Notes under the pieces: model-generated
What the model saw: only the letters and a program-made list of their open reading frames with translations
The model's database searches: none
What the model was told of the DNA's origin: nothing
Made by a program: the position numbers and the translations under genes
From: Paludibacteraceae bacterium
GTDB lineage: Bacteria > Bacteroidota > Bacteroidia > Bacteroidales > Paludibacteraceae
Length of the DNA stretch: 64,000 bases
Assembly (NCBI GenBank): GCA_024401555.1
Contig: JAKSKV010000007.1
Span: forward strand, 1 to 64,000
Direction: 5' to 3'
In this document: positions 1 through 8,411 of the stretch, one piece after another
Numbering within the stretch: position 1 is the first letter of the stretch
Layout: every line of letters begins with the position of its first letter

Positions 1-616
1 ACTCGTCAGCGGGAATGTGCTTCGCCACGATATCCATGGCCACCTTGCAGAGGTAGAGGTTGGTGCCAATGCCAGCGGTCGCAGTGATGCCTGTCTGCGC
101 CAATACGTCTCGGATCATCGTGGTGGCGAGTTGGTGGGCCGTCATTTTGTAGGTGGCGAGGTAGTTGGTGACATCCATGAAGACCTCGTCGATGGAATAG
201 ACGTGAATATCCTCCGGTGCGATGTATTTCAGATAGGTCTCGTAAACCTTCGTACTGTATTGGATGTAGTAAGCCATGCGGGGTGGGGCGGCGATGTAGT
301 CCACCTCCCAGTCGGGATGTTGCTTCAATTCGTTGTCGTTGTAGGATTTACCTGTCAGACGATAGCCTTGCGTGGCTCTTCTCCGCTCTTGGTTCACCTC
401 CCGCATCCGTTGCACCACTTCAAAGAGACGGGCTCTTCCACCGATGCCATAGGCTTTGAGGGAAGGGGATACAGCCAAGCAAATGGTCTTCTCCGTACGG
501 CTCACGTCCGCCACCACGAGGTTGGTCGTCAGTGGGTCAAGTCCCCTCTCCACGCACTCCACGGAGGCGAAGAAGGATTTTAGGTCAATGGCTATGTAGG
601 TGCGATGCTGATTCAT
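1..616 (-). CDS. Y-family DNA polymerase (DinB/UmuC-like), C-terminus beyond window
   Basis: Translesion DNA polymerase that copies past damaged bases. About 205 N-terminal residues lie in the window; the gene runs off the left edge. The protein starts MNQHRTYIAIDLKSFFASVE, the palm motif with the first catalytic aspartate (D10), and contains HVYSIDEVFMD, the second catalytic acidic motif. TAGIGTNLYLCKVAMD, near the edge, matches the conserved helix-hairpin entry of the family. The ATG at 614-616 is chosen because a TAAGTTTG promoter box sits just upstream. It could be DinB-, UmuC- or ImsB-type; the missing C-terminus (little finger and clamp motif) would decide. Family assignment is confident, subfamily is not. 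Confidence 0.9.
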   Translation of the reverse strand, partial: MNQHRTYIAIDLKSFFASVECVERGLDPLTTNLVVADVSRTEKTICLAVSPSLKAYGIGGRARLFEVVQRMREVNQERRRATQGYRLTGKSYNDNELKQHPDWEVDYIAAPPRMAYYIQYSTKVYETYLKYIAPEDIHVYSIDEVFMDVTNYLATYKMTAHQLATTMIRDVLAQTGITATAGIGTNLYLCKVAMDIVAKHIPADE

Positions 617-620
617 AACG

Positions 621-628
621 CAAACTTA
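621..628 (-). promoter_or_regulatory. Bacteroidetes -7 box upstream of the Y-family polymerase
   Basis: Reading leftward the sequence is TAAGTTTG, a match to TAnnTTTG, 5 bases before the polymerase ATG. That leaves almost no leader, so transcription would be nearly leaderless. No clear TTTG -33 element was found. Confidence 0.4.
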
Positions 629-695
629 CAATATATATTTCAATTGGAAGACTTTGCGTTTTTAAAATCTATTTATGAAACAGTATGTACCGTTC

Positions 696-1550
696 TCATT
701 GGAATAGCACTGTAATGTTATTGATCTCCGGTGAGATTTCCCCCACAATCGGTGAGATGGAGTCGCACACGTTTTGGAACTTGATGTAGCGAACCGATTT
801 CTCAACCCTGAAACTATCTCTCAGCGTATGGTTCATTTGGGGTACGAGCCCCGATGGGGTAGAGAGGTGTGGGTTGAAGTAGGGACCTTGGTGCGCGCGG
901 ATGTAAAGCAAGGGGGCTCCGTTGCTTTGTGGTACGATTTTTTGTTCTACACCATTGATGATTTTTGACCAGATGGCTGTAGTGTCCCAATTGTATGTCA
1001 CCTTGGTATTACAAATCTCCCTAACACCAATTGTTCGGCAAGTGGTGACTGAATCTATCTGCCAAGTGTAGGTGTTGTGACTGGTATTTTGAACGTAAGA
1101 CAATTCCACCATTGGCACTTCGTCCGCATTGATCGCTTGCCAGGTGGTTGCGTCGTTCGACACGGAGACGAGGCAGTAGTTATCGTCGAATCCATTGCCG
1201 TTGAAGCGGAAGGTGTAATCCAGCTCCCTTGGTTCACTTCCCAAATCGATGGTGAGATATCCGCCGAATCCACCCAAGGTGATGTCGCCGCTCTCGGTGG
1301 ACAATATCTGGGCGCATTGCTCTAAGATGTCCGCTTTGGATTCGCAGTTCAAGAAACGCTCTCCGATGAATTGGGAGTAGCCGGGCGCATAGTCGATCAC
1401 TTTGGGTGTGATGATCTGTTCCGAGAGGGTAGAGTCGTTGCTCTCTATGGAATCTTTGTTTTCTTCGATATCCTCCCTCTTCTCTTGACAACCGAAAAGA
1501 AGCATGGCGAACAATGTCGCCATGCTTATCCGTAGAAACTTTTTATTCAT
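696..1550 (-). CDS. Uncharacterised lipoprotein
   Basis: 284 residues. The N-terminus is a lipoprotein signal (hydrophobic segment, then LLFGC with acylated Cys21), followed by an acidic Glu/Asp/Ser linker, so it is probably anchored in the outer membrane. The body is beta-rich; segments such as YLTIDLGSEPRELDYTFRFNG and NDATTWQAI look like a discoidin/F5-F8-type jelly roll that binds a surface ligand, but I am not sure of this. It is the last gene of a leftward run. Its ATG overlaps the stop of the DUF4465 gene by four bases (ATGA), indicating translational coupling. The role is unknown; a surface partner of the DUF4465 protein is inferred only from coupling. Confidence 0.75.
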   Translation of the reverse strand: MNKKFLRISMATLFAMLLFGCQEKREDIEENKDSIESNDSTLSEQIITPKVIDYAPGYSQFIGERFLNCESKADILEQCAQILSTESGDITLGGFGGYLTIDLGSEPRELDYTFRFNGNGFDDNYCLVSVSNDATTWQAINADEVPMVELSYVQNTSHNTYTWQIDSVTTCRTIGVREICNTKVTYNWDTTAIWSKIINGVEQKIVPQSNGAPLLYIRAHQGPYFNPHLSTPSGLVPQMNHTLRDSFRVEKSVRYIKFQNVCDSISPIVGEISPEINNITVLFQ

Positions 1551-2869
1551 CGTGAAATAACAATATCGTCAATGGCCACATAGGCGGGAACGTTTAATCC
1601 GTATTCGCCTGATTGATCCTCGGAAGCGGTGATGTTAATTCTGTAGTGGTCGCATTTGCCCAAAGCGCTGCAATCCACCTTGCTCCATGTGGTGACAGGT
1701 ACGCCATCCTTCACCAAATAGAATACCACGCTTCCTGCGGACTCCTCCTCTTCCGCGTCTCTGTATCCTTCCAAGACAAACATGACTTGAGTCTCCTCGT
1801 CAGCGGCCGTATTGAACTGATCGCCAAAACCAACCGAGTGGAGTAGATAGGTGGAGTTGTTCACATAGAGAGACTCAATCGTGAAGTCTCCGTACATGTT
1901 GCCGATGTAGGGACGACTGTCGTATGAGACCGCTGTCTGTACCACATCATTGTATCCGTAACTCATCAAGAAATTGTCGGAACCATTAGCTCCTCCGTGG
2001 TCGCTCTCCGAATAGACCTCCAATTGAGTCAAGTATCCACCATCCTCAATGGATGAGTTGTAGTAGTTGGATAGTGCTAAACCTCCCGACCAGTAGGCGT
2101 TTCCCCACGAGAGGTCCGCTCCAGTGAATTCACCTTGGAATCCGGACATCAATCCGGAGAATTGGTCGATGAATGTGTAGGTGCAATTGGTGCCATAACC
2201 ATCCTCTCCGTAAAGGAGCATGCCGCCGTATTGAGGGTCATCGATCAGGTCTGACCATTTAAGCGGTTCGTCGCCTGTCGTCAAGGAACCCGTCAAAGGC
2301 AAAGCGATTAGGTCGTCGTCCTCGAAAGAGACTCGGTAGCAAAGATCGCCTTTGTCGTTTCTGAATACCAGTGGATCGATGGTACTCTCTATTTTGATGG
2401 TATCCGTTACCTTGATGTTGATGGTGTCGTGGATTTCAACGATCTTATCCACGATTTTGTCGATGGTGTCATGTACGGTCACCAACTTTTCCACTTCTAC
2501 GGTAACGGTGTCTTTTTTGACGACTTCAACAATCTTCTCCACCTCCACGGTGACGGTGTCTTTTTTGACGACTTCAACGGTCTTCTCCACTTCCACGGTA
2601 ACGGTGTCTTTTTTGATGACTTCAACGGTCTTCTCCACCTCCACGGTGATGGTGTCCTTTTTGATCACCTCAACAATCTTCTCTACTTCCACCTCTTGCA
2701 CGATTACTTCTGGTTGGGTAGGTTCCGAGTCATCGAAAGAGGCCTTTTCGAATTCATCTAAAGAGATGACATAGTTGGAACCGTCCTTCTTTTGGACGTT
2801 CAAGGAGGTCTGTGCCACCATGTGTCCTGATAGGGCGATGGCCAATATACTAACAATATATCTCTTCAT
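1547..2869 (-). CDS. Secreted DUF4465 protein with EVEK/KKDT tandem repeats
   Basis: 440 residues. Residues 1-19 are a signal peptide. Residues about 55-130 form a charged Val/Glu/Lys/Thr region made of four 16-residue repeats (VEVEKTVEVIKKDT-type), encoded by 48-bp tandem repeats and followed by a degenerate VHDTIDKIVDKIVEIHDTI stretch. This is probably an extended stalk. The C-terminal ~280 residues resemble DUF4465, a Bacteroidetes surface domain often seen near TonB-dependent uptake loci; the ending WSKVDCSALGKCDHYRI...VPAYVAIDDIVI is typical. No TonB receptor lies nearby. The ATG overlaps the stop of the preceding gene (TAATG) and the stop overlaps the next start, so it is the middle of a coupled operon. 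Molecular function is unknown. Confidence 0.8.
   Translation of the reverse strand: MKRYIVSILAIALSGHMVAQTSLNVQKKDGSNYVISLDEFEKASFDDSEPTQPEVIVQEVEVEKIVEVIKKDTITVEVEKTVEVIKKDTVTVEVEKTVEVVKKDTVTVEVEKIVEVVKKDTVTVEVEKLVTVHDTIDKIVDKIVEIHDTINIKVTDTIKIESTIDPLVFRNDKGDLCYRVSFEDDDLIALPLTGSLTTGDEPLKWSDLIDDPQYGGMLLYGEDGYGTNCTYTFIDQFSGLMSGFQGEFTGADLSWGNAYWSGGLALSNYYNSSIEDGGYLTQLEVYSESDHGGANGSDNFLMSYGYNDVVQTAVSYDSRPYIGNMYGDFTIESLYVNNSTYLLHSVGFGDQFNTAADEETQVMFVLEGYRDAEEEESAGSVVFYLVKDGVPVTTWSKVDCSALGKCDHYRINITASEDQSGEYGLNVPAYVAIDDIVISR
2490..2681 (-). repeat. Four 48-bp tandem repeats inside the DUF4465 gene
   Basis: Units start at 2490, 2538, 2586 and 2634, with a partial fifth from 2682. Each is exactly 48 bp, so copy-number changes stay in frame and add or remove 16 residues. 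Units differ by a few, mostly synonymous, bases (for example gacgac versus gatgac), which points to older duplication with purifying selection. There are no spacers, so this is not a CRISPR array. Confidence 0.9.
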
Positions 2870-3336
2870 TATTTCGTTACGATTTTAAGGGTTTGACCAT
2901 TGGCGCGGAATACACAGACATAGAGCGCTTGGGGCAGCCCATTAAGATCAATCGTCGCACGCTCTTCCACATTGAATGATTTGCGCAATTGTCCGCCTTG
3001 GAAAAAGAGATCGATTCTTCCCGTGTAGTTGTTTACCTCCAACGTTCTCTCCTCCGCATTGAATCGGACGAAGAAGTTGGCGACATTTTCAGCGGATGTG
3101 ACCACTGATTCCACCTCTTTCACCTCGAATGACGCGACATCGGAAAGTTTCCATTGCGCATGCGCTTTGGGAGAGGAGAGTAGCAGTTGGTCCGCTTGGG
3201 TGGAAAGAGAGACGCCTTCCAAAGCGTAGTTGACGTTTCCTCCTGACTTTAAGTTGATGACTGCGGCTTTGTAATGGTCCGCTTGGGCAAAGGCGATGTT
3301 AAACAGCATCGCGCAGAGTAAAAATCCTTTTTTCAT
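2869..3336 (-). CDS. Small secreted protein with T9SS-like C-terminal domain
   Basis: 155 residues. Residues 1-19 form a signal peptide (LLCAMLFNIAFAQA). The last ~75 residues (NVANFFVRFNAEERTLEVNN...LPQALYVCVFRANGQTLKIVTK) have the beta-strand pattern and terminal Lys typical of type IX secretion type A sorting domains, so export across the outer membrane is likely. The N-terminal part (INLKSGGNVNYALEGVSLS) resembles the start of the downstream DUF4465 protein (KKDGSNYVISLDEFEKASF), suggesting a shared adaptor region. It lies in a leftward operon, one base overlapping the next gene. No enzymatic motif is visible. Confidence 0.75.
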   Translation of the reverse strand: MKKGFLLCAMLFNIAFAQADHYKAAVINLKSGGNVNYALEGVSLSTQADQLLLSSPKAHAQWKLSDVASFEVKEVESVVTSAENVANFFVRFNAEERTLEVNNYTGRIDLFFQGGQLRKSFNVEERATIDLNGLPQALYVCVFRANGQTLKIVTK

Positions 3337-3377
3337 GTGAATCTTTATTTGAATTTTGAATTATTTGTTGTCTTGTT

Positions 3378-3926
3378 TTAAAGTGATAGGGAGAGGGACC
3401 GATAGGTGATGGATTGCCCTGATTGGTTGAAGTAGCTCACCTTTCCATCTTCTTCTCCCTCGTTTTGAGGAGACCAATGGAGACCACCTATCCGAATTGA
3501 GTTTTTGTGGAGTGTGTCTGAAACGTAACGCAACGTATGGTAACCTCCTGGGTTGGGTAGGGCGGTGTACTCCCCCTTGTCGCTGATTTGGAAAATGGAA
3601 TCGCCTTGAGCCCAATAACTTCCCTTGGTATGATAGAGTGCGACGGTACCTTCATTGGGGGAATAGCCTTGTAGGGGGAAAGTTATGCTTTCCTCTCCCT
3701 CCGAAAGGATAACCTGCCCATCGGATAGTGTCATGGTGTTTTGGAAGAGACGTTCAAACTCTTGGATGGTAGGGATTCGCCAGAGAGAATCTTCCGAGAG
3801 GCTATCTTCTCTCTCGATGGGAACAATGTAAGCATTGTTCCCACCTTTGCTTTCTAGATCCTTGTCTATTTGGCATGAGAAGAAATACAATAAACCTAAT
3901 GATATGATATATATATGATTTTTCAT
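3378..3926 (-). CDS. Uncharacterised lipoprotein, FISUMP-like
   Basis: 182 residues. The signal peptide ends in FFSCQ, a lipobox with Cys18. The segment LWRIPTIQEFERLFQN resembles the WRLPT..E...L motif of Fibrobacter succinogenes major paralogous (FISUMP) domains, which also appear in the lipoprotein at 59145. The rest (TFPLQGYSPNEG, GSYWAQGDS, YHTLRYVSDT, HKNSIRIGG) follows the usual order of that domain. It is the first gene of the four-gene leftward run; its stop is about 40 bases from the next ATG. FISUMP proteins are surface-associated and of unknown function; the match is by eye. Confidence 0.7.
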   Translation of the reverse strand: MKNHIYIISLGLLYFFSCQIDKDLESKGGNNAYIVPIEREDSLSEDSLWRIPTIQEFERLFQNTMTLSDGQVILSEGEESITFPLQGYSPNEGTVALYHTKGSYWAQGDSIFQISDKGEYTALPNPGGYHTLRYVSDTLHKNSIRIGGLHWSPQNEGEEDGKVSYFNQSGQSITYRSLSLSL

Positions 3927-4049
3927 TGAAAACTCTTTCTCCTTTGCTGCTATATTCTTAGAGATTGTCTGATTGATAAGCTTTTCTGTGCAAAGTTCTC
4001 TGTTTTTTGTCGTTTCGGCAATATCCTTTAATATTTCGGTAAAATATGC

Positions 4050-4057
4050 TATTTTTG
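4050..4057 (+). promoter_or_regulatory. -7 box for the Lrp-family regulator
   Basis: TATTTTTG matches TAnnTTTG and lies about 48 bases before the Lrp ATG. The window is AT-rich with no second good candidate. Confidence 0.45.
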
Positions 4058-4104
4058 CCGAGTAAATACTTGGATGATGGAAAATTTACTAATGAATTTG
4101 TATT

Positions 4105-4596
4105 ATGAAAGGAAATATTTCTGACGAAATCTTGGATGAGATCGATTTGGATATACTCAGAGCATTGCAGGAGAATGGGAAACTGACCACCAAGGAGTTG
4201 GCCGACCGTGTCCATTTGACGACATCCCCTGTCCACGAACGGCAAAAACGGTTGGAGGAGTTGGGGTATATCAAGAAATATGTTGCTGTATTGGATCCCA
4301 AGAAGTTGGGTTGTGGTATGATTGTTTTATGCAACGTGCGCTTGAAGCAACATTCCAAGGAGAATGGCCTGCATTTCGTAGAGTCCATTAACTCAATGGA
4401 GGAGGTGACGGATTGTTGGAACACTTCGGGCGAGTATGATTTTATGATGAAAATGTATGTGCGTGATATGGATCACTACCAGGATTTGGTGCTTAATACT
4501 TTGGGTGAGATTGATAGTATCGGCAGCTTGCACTCTATTTTTGTGATGGCGGAGGTGAAGCGTTCCAATAGCTTTCCCATGAATCTATCACGATGA
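4105..4596 (+). CDS. Lrp/AsnC-family transcriptional regulator
   Basis: 163 residues, the normal length for this family. Residues about 14-62 are the winged helix-turn-helix (LDILRALQENGKLTTKELAD, then HLTTSPVHERQKRLEELGYI). The remainder is the RAM ligand-binding/oligomerisation domain (VTDCWNTSGEYDFMMKMYVRD). Lrp-type proteins sense amino acids or small metabolites and control transport or metabolic genes. It lies upstream of a large secreted esterase on the same strand but with 124 bases and a separate promoter between, so a regulatory link is not established. The ligand is unknown. Confidence 0.93.
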   Translation: MKGNISDEILDEIDLDILRALQENGKLTTKELADRVHLTTSPVHERQKRLEELGYIKKYVAVLDPKKLGCGMIVLCNVRLKQHSKENGLHFVESINSMEEVTDCWNTSGEYDFMMKMYVRDMDHYQDLVLNTLGEIDSIGSLHSIFVMAEVKRSNSFPMNLSR

Positions 4597-4645
4597 TTTC
4601 TCGGTGAATAGGGAAAAAATCCTATTGCTTGATTGAAAATTCATA

Positions 4646-4674
4646 TTTGAATGGTGGAAGATTCGTTATATTTG
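4646..4674 (+). promoter_or_regulatory. Promoter of the dual esterase gene
   Basis: A TTTG -33 element (4646-4649) and a TATATTTG -7 element (4667-4674) are 17 bases apart, 46 bases before the ATG. This is one of the better matches to the Bacteroidetes promoter in the window. Confidence 0.6.
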
Positions 4675-4720
4675 CGATGTTGAAATATATAGTTTATTCG
4701 TAAAGCCATTATTTATAACC

Positions 4721-7700
4721 ATGAAAAACAACAGACTTTTACGCATCGTTATGATGCTATGTTTTTTGGGAGTGTCTGTGTTCTCGTATGCGGAACCGGA
4801 TCCTAATTTCCACATTTATCTCTGTTTCGGACAATCCAATATGGAGGGTGCGGCCAGTGTGCCTAATTCTGAAAAGCAGGGTATAGATGAGCGTTTTCAA
4901 CTATTATTTTCCGCAAACGATTGTTCTGGCGGCAGAAAGAAGGGGCAATGGTACACCGCCGTTCCGCCTTTGGCACACTGTAGTTCAGGATTTGGCCCTG
5001 TGGACAATTTCGGTAGAACCATGGTGGCGAATCTCGATGAGAGCATCCGTGTGGGTGTCGTTGTCGTTGCCGTAGGTGGTGCTGACATCAAGCTATTCGA
5101 GAGCGGTGCCGAGAGTTATGTCTCTGGTGAGGCTGATTGGTTTAAAAACATCGCAGCCCAATATAACAACAACGGTTACACCCGCCTTGTCGAAATGGGT
5201 AAGCTTGCCCAAAAGGATGGCGTGATCAAGGGTATCTTGGTGCATCAAGGTGAGACTAACACAGGTCAATCCAACTGGCCTAACCGTTTGAAGGCAGTCT
5301 ATGAGAATTTGTTGAAAGACCTAAGTTTGAAGGCATCAGAGGTGCCTTTGTTGGTGGGTGAGGTTCGTTACACAGGACCTTGCAGCAGCCACAACAATGT
5401 GATTCGAAATGTTCCAAGTGTTATTCCTACCGCACATGTCATCTCTGCTAAAGATTGTGAAGCGGCTGGCGACCAATACCACTTTACCGTGAATGGTTAT
5501 AAGACATTGGGTAAGCGCTATGCGGAGAAGATGTTGGAGTTATTGGGAGATAACCCAGTCGCTCAAGTTGATTTGAGACTATCCGCCATCGCTTCCAAAG
5601 AGTCTGAGCCTGGTGAGATTGAAATCAATGTGACCAAGGAGAACAACAACATCAACAAGGTGGAGATTTATGTAGACGACAAGATGGTCGCTTCTAATGT
5701 AGATGCTTATACGGTTGAGAATGTGAAGGAGGGTAGCCATACTGTATATGCAGTAGGATACGATAGTAGCAATAAGAGTTATAAGACATCTGCGGTAACT
5801 GTTAAGATTATGCCTGAACAGAAGCCTTATAATGGATCACCAGCGAAGATTCCTGGAAAGATTGAGGCGGAAGAGTTCGACTTCGGTGGTGAAGGAAACG
5901 CTTACCACGATAACGATGAGGAGAACCGTAACAAGGGTAACCGTAACGAGGGTGTCGATATGAACAACACGGCCGTAGGATACACCCAAACAGGTGAGTG
6001 GATTGAATATACCGTAGAGGTGGAGGAAGATGGCGAATACGAGGTGGAGTCCCGTGTCGCTTCAGGAAACAATGGCGCACAGTTTACGCTATATATGGAT
6101 AACCAATTCATTATCCCTGGTGCGGATGGAACCCCTGGCGGATTCATTGACGTGCCTAATACGGGAGATTGGGAGACCTTTAAGACGGTTACTACCAAAT
6201 TGAATAAGTTGACAAAAGGTGTCCATGTATTGAAGGTGGAGATCACTGGCGATTTTGTGGATATTGACTATTTCAACTTTAAGAAGGCTGGTTCGTCTAG
6301 TCAAGAGCAAGGTTCTCAAGGCCAACAGGGCCAGCAAGGTAGCCAAACACAACCCAAAGAGGAACTTTTGACGGGTGTTACTACTGGTCAATATGTGGAT
6401 ATCAAGGTGCTTAATAGAACCGTCTCCACCTATGCGCCTAAGGGTGCCCATACCAATCGTCCTTTGATGATCTCTTGCCACGGTATGAATCAGGACATTA
6501 AATATCAAAGAGAGTTGACGCAATGGGAGACTGTAGCGGATACGGCTGACTTCATTGTGGCATATCCTTCTTCTGTGGGTTCTACTTGGGAGATCAATGG
6601 TAAGTCAGACTTGGAGTATATCATTGCTATCATTGAGCAATTGGAGAAGACTCATAAGATTGATAGAACCAGAGTCTATATGAGTGGATTCTCCATGGGT
6701 GGTATGCTTACCTATCACTGTATGAATGAGATCCCTGATTACTTTGCCGCATTTGCTCCTATCTCAGGATATATGGGCTCGCGTGTGGAGGCTGGTACAA
6801 GACCCGTACCTTTGATCCACACCCACGGTACGAGCGATGGTGTCGTAAGTTACCCTCCGACCAATGGTTGGATCGGTGCTGAGGCGACCGCTGAAAACTG
6901 GGCAAAACACAATAAGACTACGGAAAAGACTAAATATACAGTGGAGTCCGCCAACATTACCAAGTGGAGCGGCGGTGAGTGTGATGCTGACGTTGTCTTG
7001 GCTTCCGTGCCAGGTCGTGACCATGAACCTACCAACCGTGGTTACCATACGTCCCGTGAGATTTGGAAGTTCGTTAGCCAATATTCAACCGCTTGCGGTA
7101 AGGGCAAGCCTGCTTTGAATATTGAGATTGTCGAGATCAAGAATAACGATCCAGGCGAGGTGGAAGTGAGCGTCTCTATCGTGGATGAGAACATTAAGAG
7201 CATCGTCATCTATGTTGACAACAAAAAGGTAGGCGATGGTAGCAAGGTGGTTACTTTGAGTGATTTGGCCGAGGGTAGCCATACCGTTGTGGCGACTGGA
7301 TATGACAGTAGTAATAAAGAGGTCGGAACCGCAAGCAAGACCATTACCATCTATGAGGCTCAAAAACCATTCAATGGTTCGCCTGCCGCAATCCCAGGCA
7401 CTATCGAGGCAGAGGAATTTGACTTCGGTGGCGAGGGCAACGCTTACCATGACAATGATGAGGAGAACCGCAATAAGGGTAACCGTAACGAGGGTGTCGA
7501 TATGAACAACACTGCGGTGGGTTATACGCAGAAGGGTGAATGGATTGAGTACACGGTTGATGTGGAGAGCGCTGGAACCTACTCTTTTGAGGCGAAGGTC
7601 GCTTCCGGTAACGACGGTTCATCATTTACCCTTTACATGGATAACGAGAACATCATCCCTGGCGGTAAATCCATCAGTGTTCCTAATACGGGTGATTGGG

Positions 7701-8017
7701 AGACATTCACTACCGTTAAGTCTGACCTCAACAAGTTGAGCAAGGGTGTTCACGTCTTGAAGTTGGAGATCACAGGTGACTATGTTGATATCGATAATTT
7801 CACCTTCAAGTTGGTGAAGGCCGATGAGACAGGTCTTGATATGGATCTTGCGGATGATGCGATCATCCCTGACGGCGACTACAAGGCGTACGATGTAATG
7901 GGAAGATTTGTGAAGAATGTCTTGGTTCAGAATGCGCGATGCGAGGATTTGAAGGCCGGTTTCTATGTGTTGGTTAGTGAGGAGGGTAGATCTTTCTCTA
8001 TGCTTATCGGTAAATAA
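4721..8017 (+). CDS. Secreted two-domain carbohydrate esterase (CE6/SASA-like + CE1-like) with two CBM6 modules
   Basis: 1098 residues. Order: signal peptide 1-24; SGNH/sialate-O-acetylesterase-like (CE6-type) domain ~28-275 with FGQSNMEG (Ser39), HQGETN (175-180) and DQYHF (Asp251/His254); Ig-like linker ~283-365; CBM6-like module ~370-522; Gln/Ser/Gly linker ~523-545; CE1/feruloyl-esterase-like alpha/beta hydrolase ~550-795 with GFSMG (Ser658) and HGTSDG (Asp706); second Ig-like linker; second CBM6 ~882-1030; T9SS-like tail ending SFSMLIGK. The predicted role is removal of acetyl and possibly feruloyl esters from xylan-type polysaccharide outside the cell. The two Ig+CBM6 blocks are near-duplicates. 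It is a single-gene unit with its own promoter and terminator. Substrate is inferred, not shown. Confidence 0.88.
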   Translation: MKNNRLLRIVMMLCFLGVSVFSYAEPDPNFHIYLCFGQSNMEGAASVPNSEKQGIDERFQLLFSANDCSGGRKKGQWYTAVPPLAHCSSGFGPVDNFGRTMVANLDESIRVGVVVVAVGGADIKLFESGAESYVSGEADWFKNIAAQYNNNGYTRLVEMGKLAQKDGVIKGILVHQGETNTGQSNWPNRLKAVYENLLKDLSLKASEVPLLVGEVRYTGPCSSHNNVIRNVPSVIPTAHVISAKDCEAAGDQYHFTVNGYKTLGKRYAEKMLELLGDNPVAQVDLRLSAIASKESEPGEIEINVTKENNNINKVEIYVDDKMVASNVDAYTVENVKEGSHTVYAVGYDSSNKSYKTSAVTVKIMPEQKPYNGSPAKIPGKIEAEEFDFGGEGNAYHDNDEENRNKGNRNEGVDMNNTAVGYTQTGEWIEYTVEVEEDGEYEVESRVASGNNGAQFTLYMDNQFIIPGADGTPGGFIDVPNTGDWETFKTVTTKLNKLTKGVHVLKVEITGDFVDIDYFNFKKAGSSSQEQGSQGQQGQQGSQTQPKEELLTGVTTGQYVDIKVLNRTVSTYAPKGAHTNRPLMISCHGMNQDIKYQRELTQWETVADTADFIVAYPSSVGSTWEINGKSDLEYIIAIIEQLEKTHKIDRTRVYMSGFSMGGMLTYHCMNEIPDYFAAFAPISGYMGSRVEAGTRPVPLIHTHGTSDGVVSYPPTNGWIGAEATAENWAKHNKTTEKTKYTVESANITKWSGGECDADVVLASVPGRDHEPTNRGYHTSREIWKFVSQYSTACGKGKPALNIEIVEIKNNDPGEVEVSVSIVDENIKSIVIYVDNKKVGDGSKVVTLSDLAEGSHTVVATGYDSSNKEVGTASKTITIYEAQKPFNGSPAAIPGTIEAEEFDFGGEGNAYHDNDEENRNKGNRNEGVDMNNTAVGYTQKGEWIEYTVDVESAGTYSFEAKVASGNDGSSFTLYMDNENIIPGGKSISVPNTGDWETFTTVKSDLNKLSKGVHVLKLEITGDYVDIDNFTFKLVKADETGLDMDLADDAIIPDGDYKAYDVMGRFVKNVLVQNARCEDLKAGFYVLVSEEGRSFSMLIGK

Positions 8018-8039
8018 TCAATCATTTCTTATATTTGTG

Positions 8040-8069
8040 GACGGGGAGTGTCGCATGACGCTTCCCGTC
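8040..8069 (+). terminator. Terminator after the dual esterase
   Basis: A 13-bp stem (8040-8052 with 8057-8069, some G-T pairs) closes a GCAT loop 22 bases after the esterase stop and is followed by TCTTTAATT. Confidence 0.7.
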
Positions 8070-8109
8070 TTTAATTCTGCGTGAAGCGTGCATCAATCAA
8101 TATTATTTG

Positions 8110-8117
8110 TATCTTTG
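8110..8117 (+). promoter_or_regulatory. -7 box of the VapBC-like operon
   Basis: TATCTTTG, a perfect TAnnTTTG match, lies 22 bases before the antitoxin ATG and after the esterase terminator, marking the toxin-antitoxin pair as a separate unit. Confidence 0.55.
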
Positions 8118-8139
8118 CGTGTAACTAAAATGTGAAACT

Positions 8140-8397
8140 ATGAAAATATTAGAGTTAGATGTTAGAGAAAAGTTGCTGGCAGATATCAGTACGGAGGCAT
8201 TATCTATAAACTCAGGTAATGTGATTGGCATTTTAAAAGAGATGCTTGTTAAGTTAAAGAGCCTTTCGGGAAAAAAACGTAGTGCAAAAGAGTTCTATGG
8301 CATCTGGAAGGATGATTTGATTTCAGATGATGAATTTTTGGATTCTTTGAAACGCTCTCGGAATTTCAAAAATGATATTGAGAAAATGTATGAATAA
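8140..8397 (+). CDS. Probable antitoxin of the VapC-like toxin
   Basis: 85 residues, acidic and Lys-rich with mostly helical predicted composition. The N-terminal part (LLADISTEALSINSGNVIGILKEM) may be the DNA-binding/dimerisation region, while the C-terminal part (SAKEFYGIWKDDLISDDEFLDSLKRSR) is the kind of extended tail that wraps a PIN toxin. It does not match a VapB family I recognise. The assignment rests on position: it precedes the PIN toxin by 14 bases under a shared promoter. In such pairs the antitoxin blocks the nuclease and autoregulates the operon. Function inferred. Confidence 0.7.
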   Translation: MKILELDVREKLLADISTEALSINSGNVIGILKEMLVKLKSLSGKKRSAKEFYGIWKDDLISDDEFLDSLKRSRNFKNDIEKMYE

Positions 8398-8411
8398 ATA
8401 ATAATTAATCT

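Noticed and set aside
774-968. Plus-strand reading under the first lipoprotein gene
   Set aside because: Antisense to a signal-peptide-bearing lipoprotein that fits its operon.
2490-2681. CRISPR array
   Set aside because: Repeats are contiguous without spacers and lie inside a coding frame.
2352-2774. Long readings on the plus strand across the repeat region
   Set aside because: They are the antisense of the repeat-bearing DUF4465 gene; tandem repeats keep several frames open by chance.
4608-4627. Possible terminator of the Lrp gene
   Set aside because: Only a 6-bp AATAGG/CCTATT stem with an A-rich loop and no T-tract.
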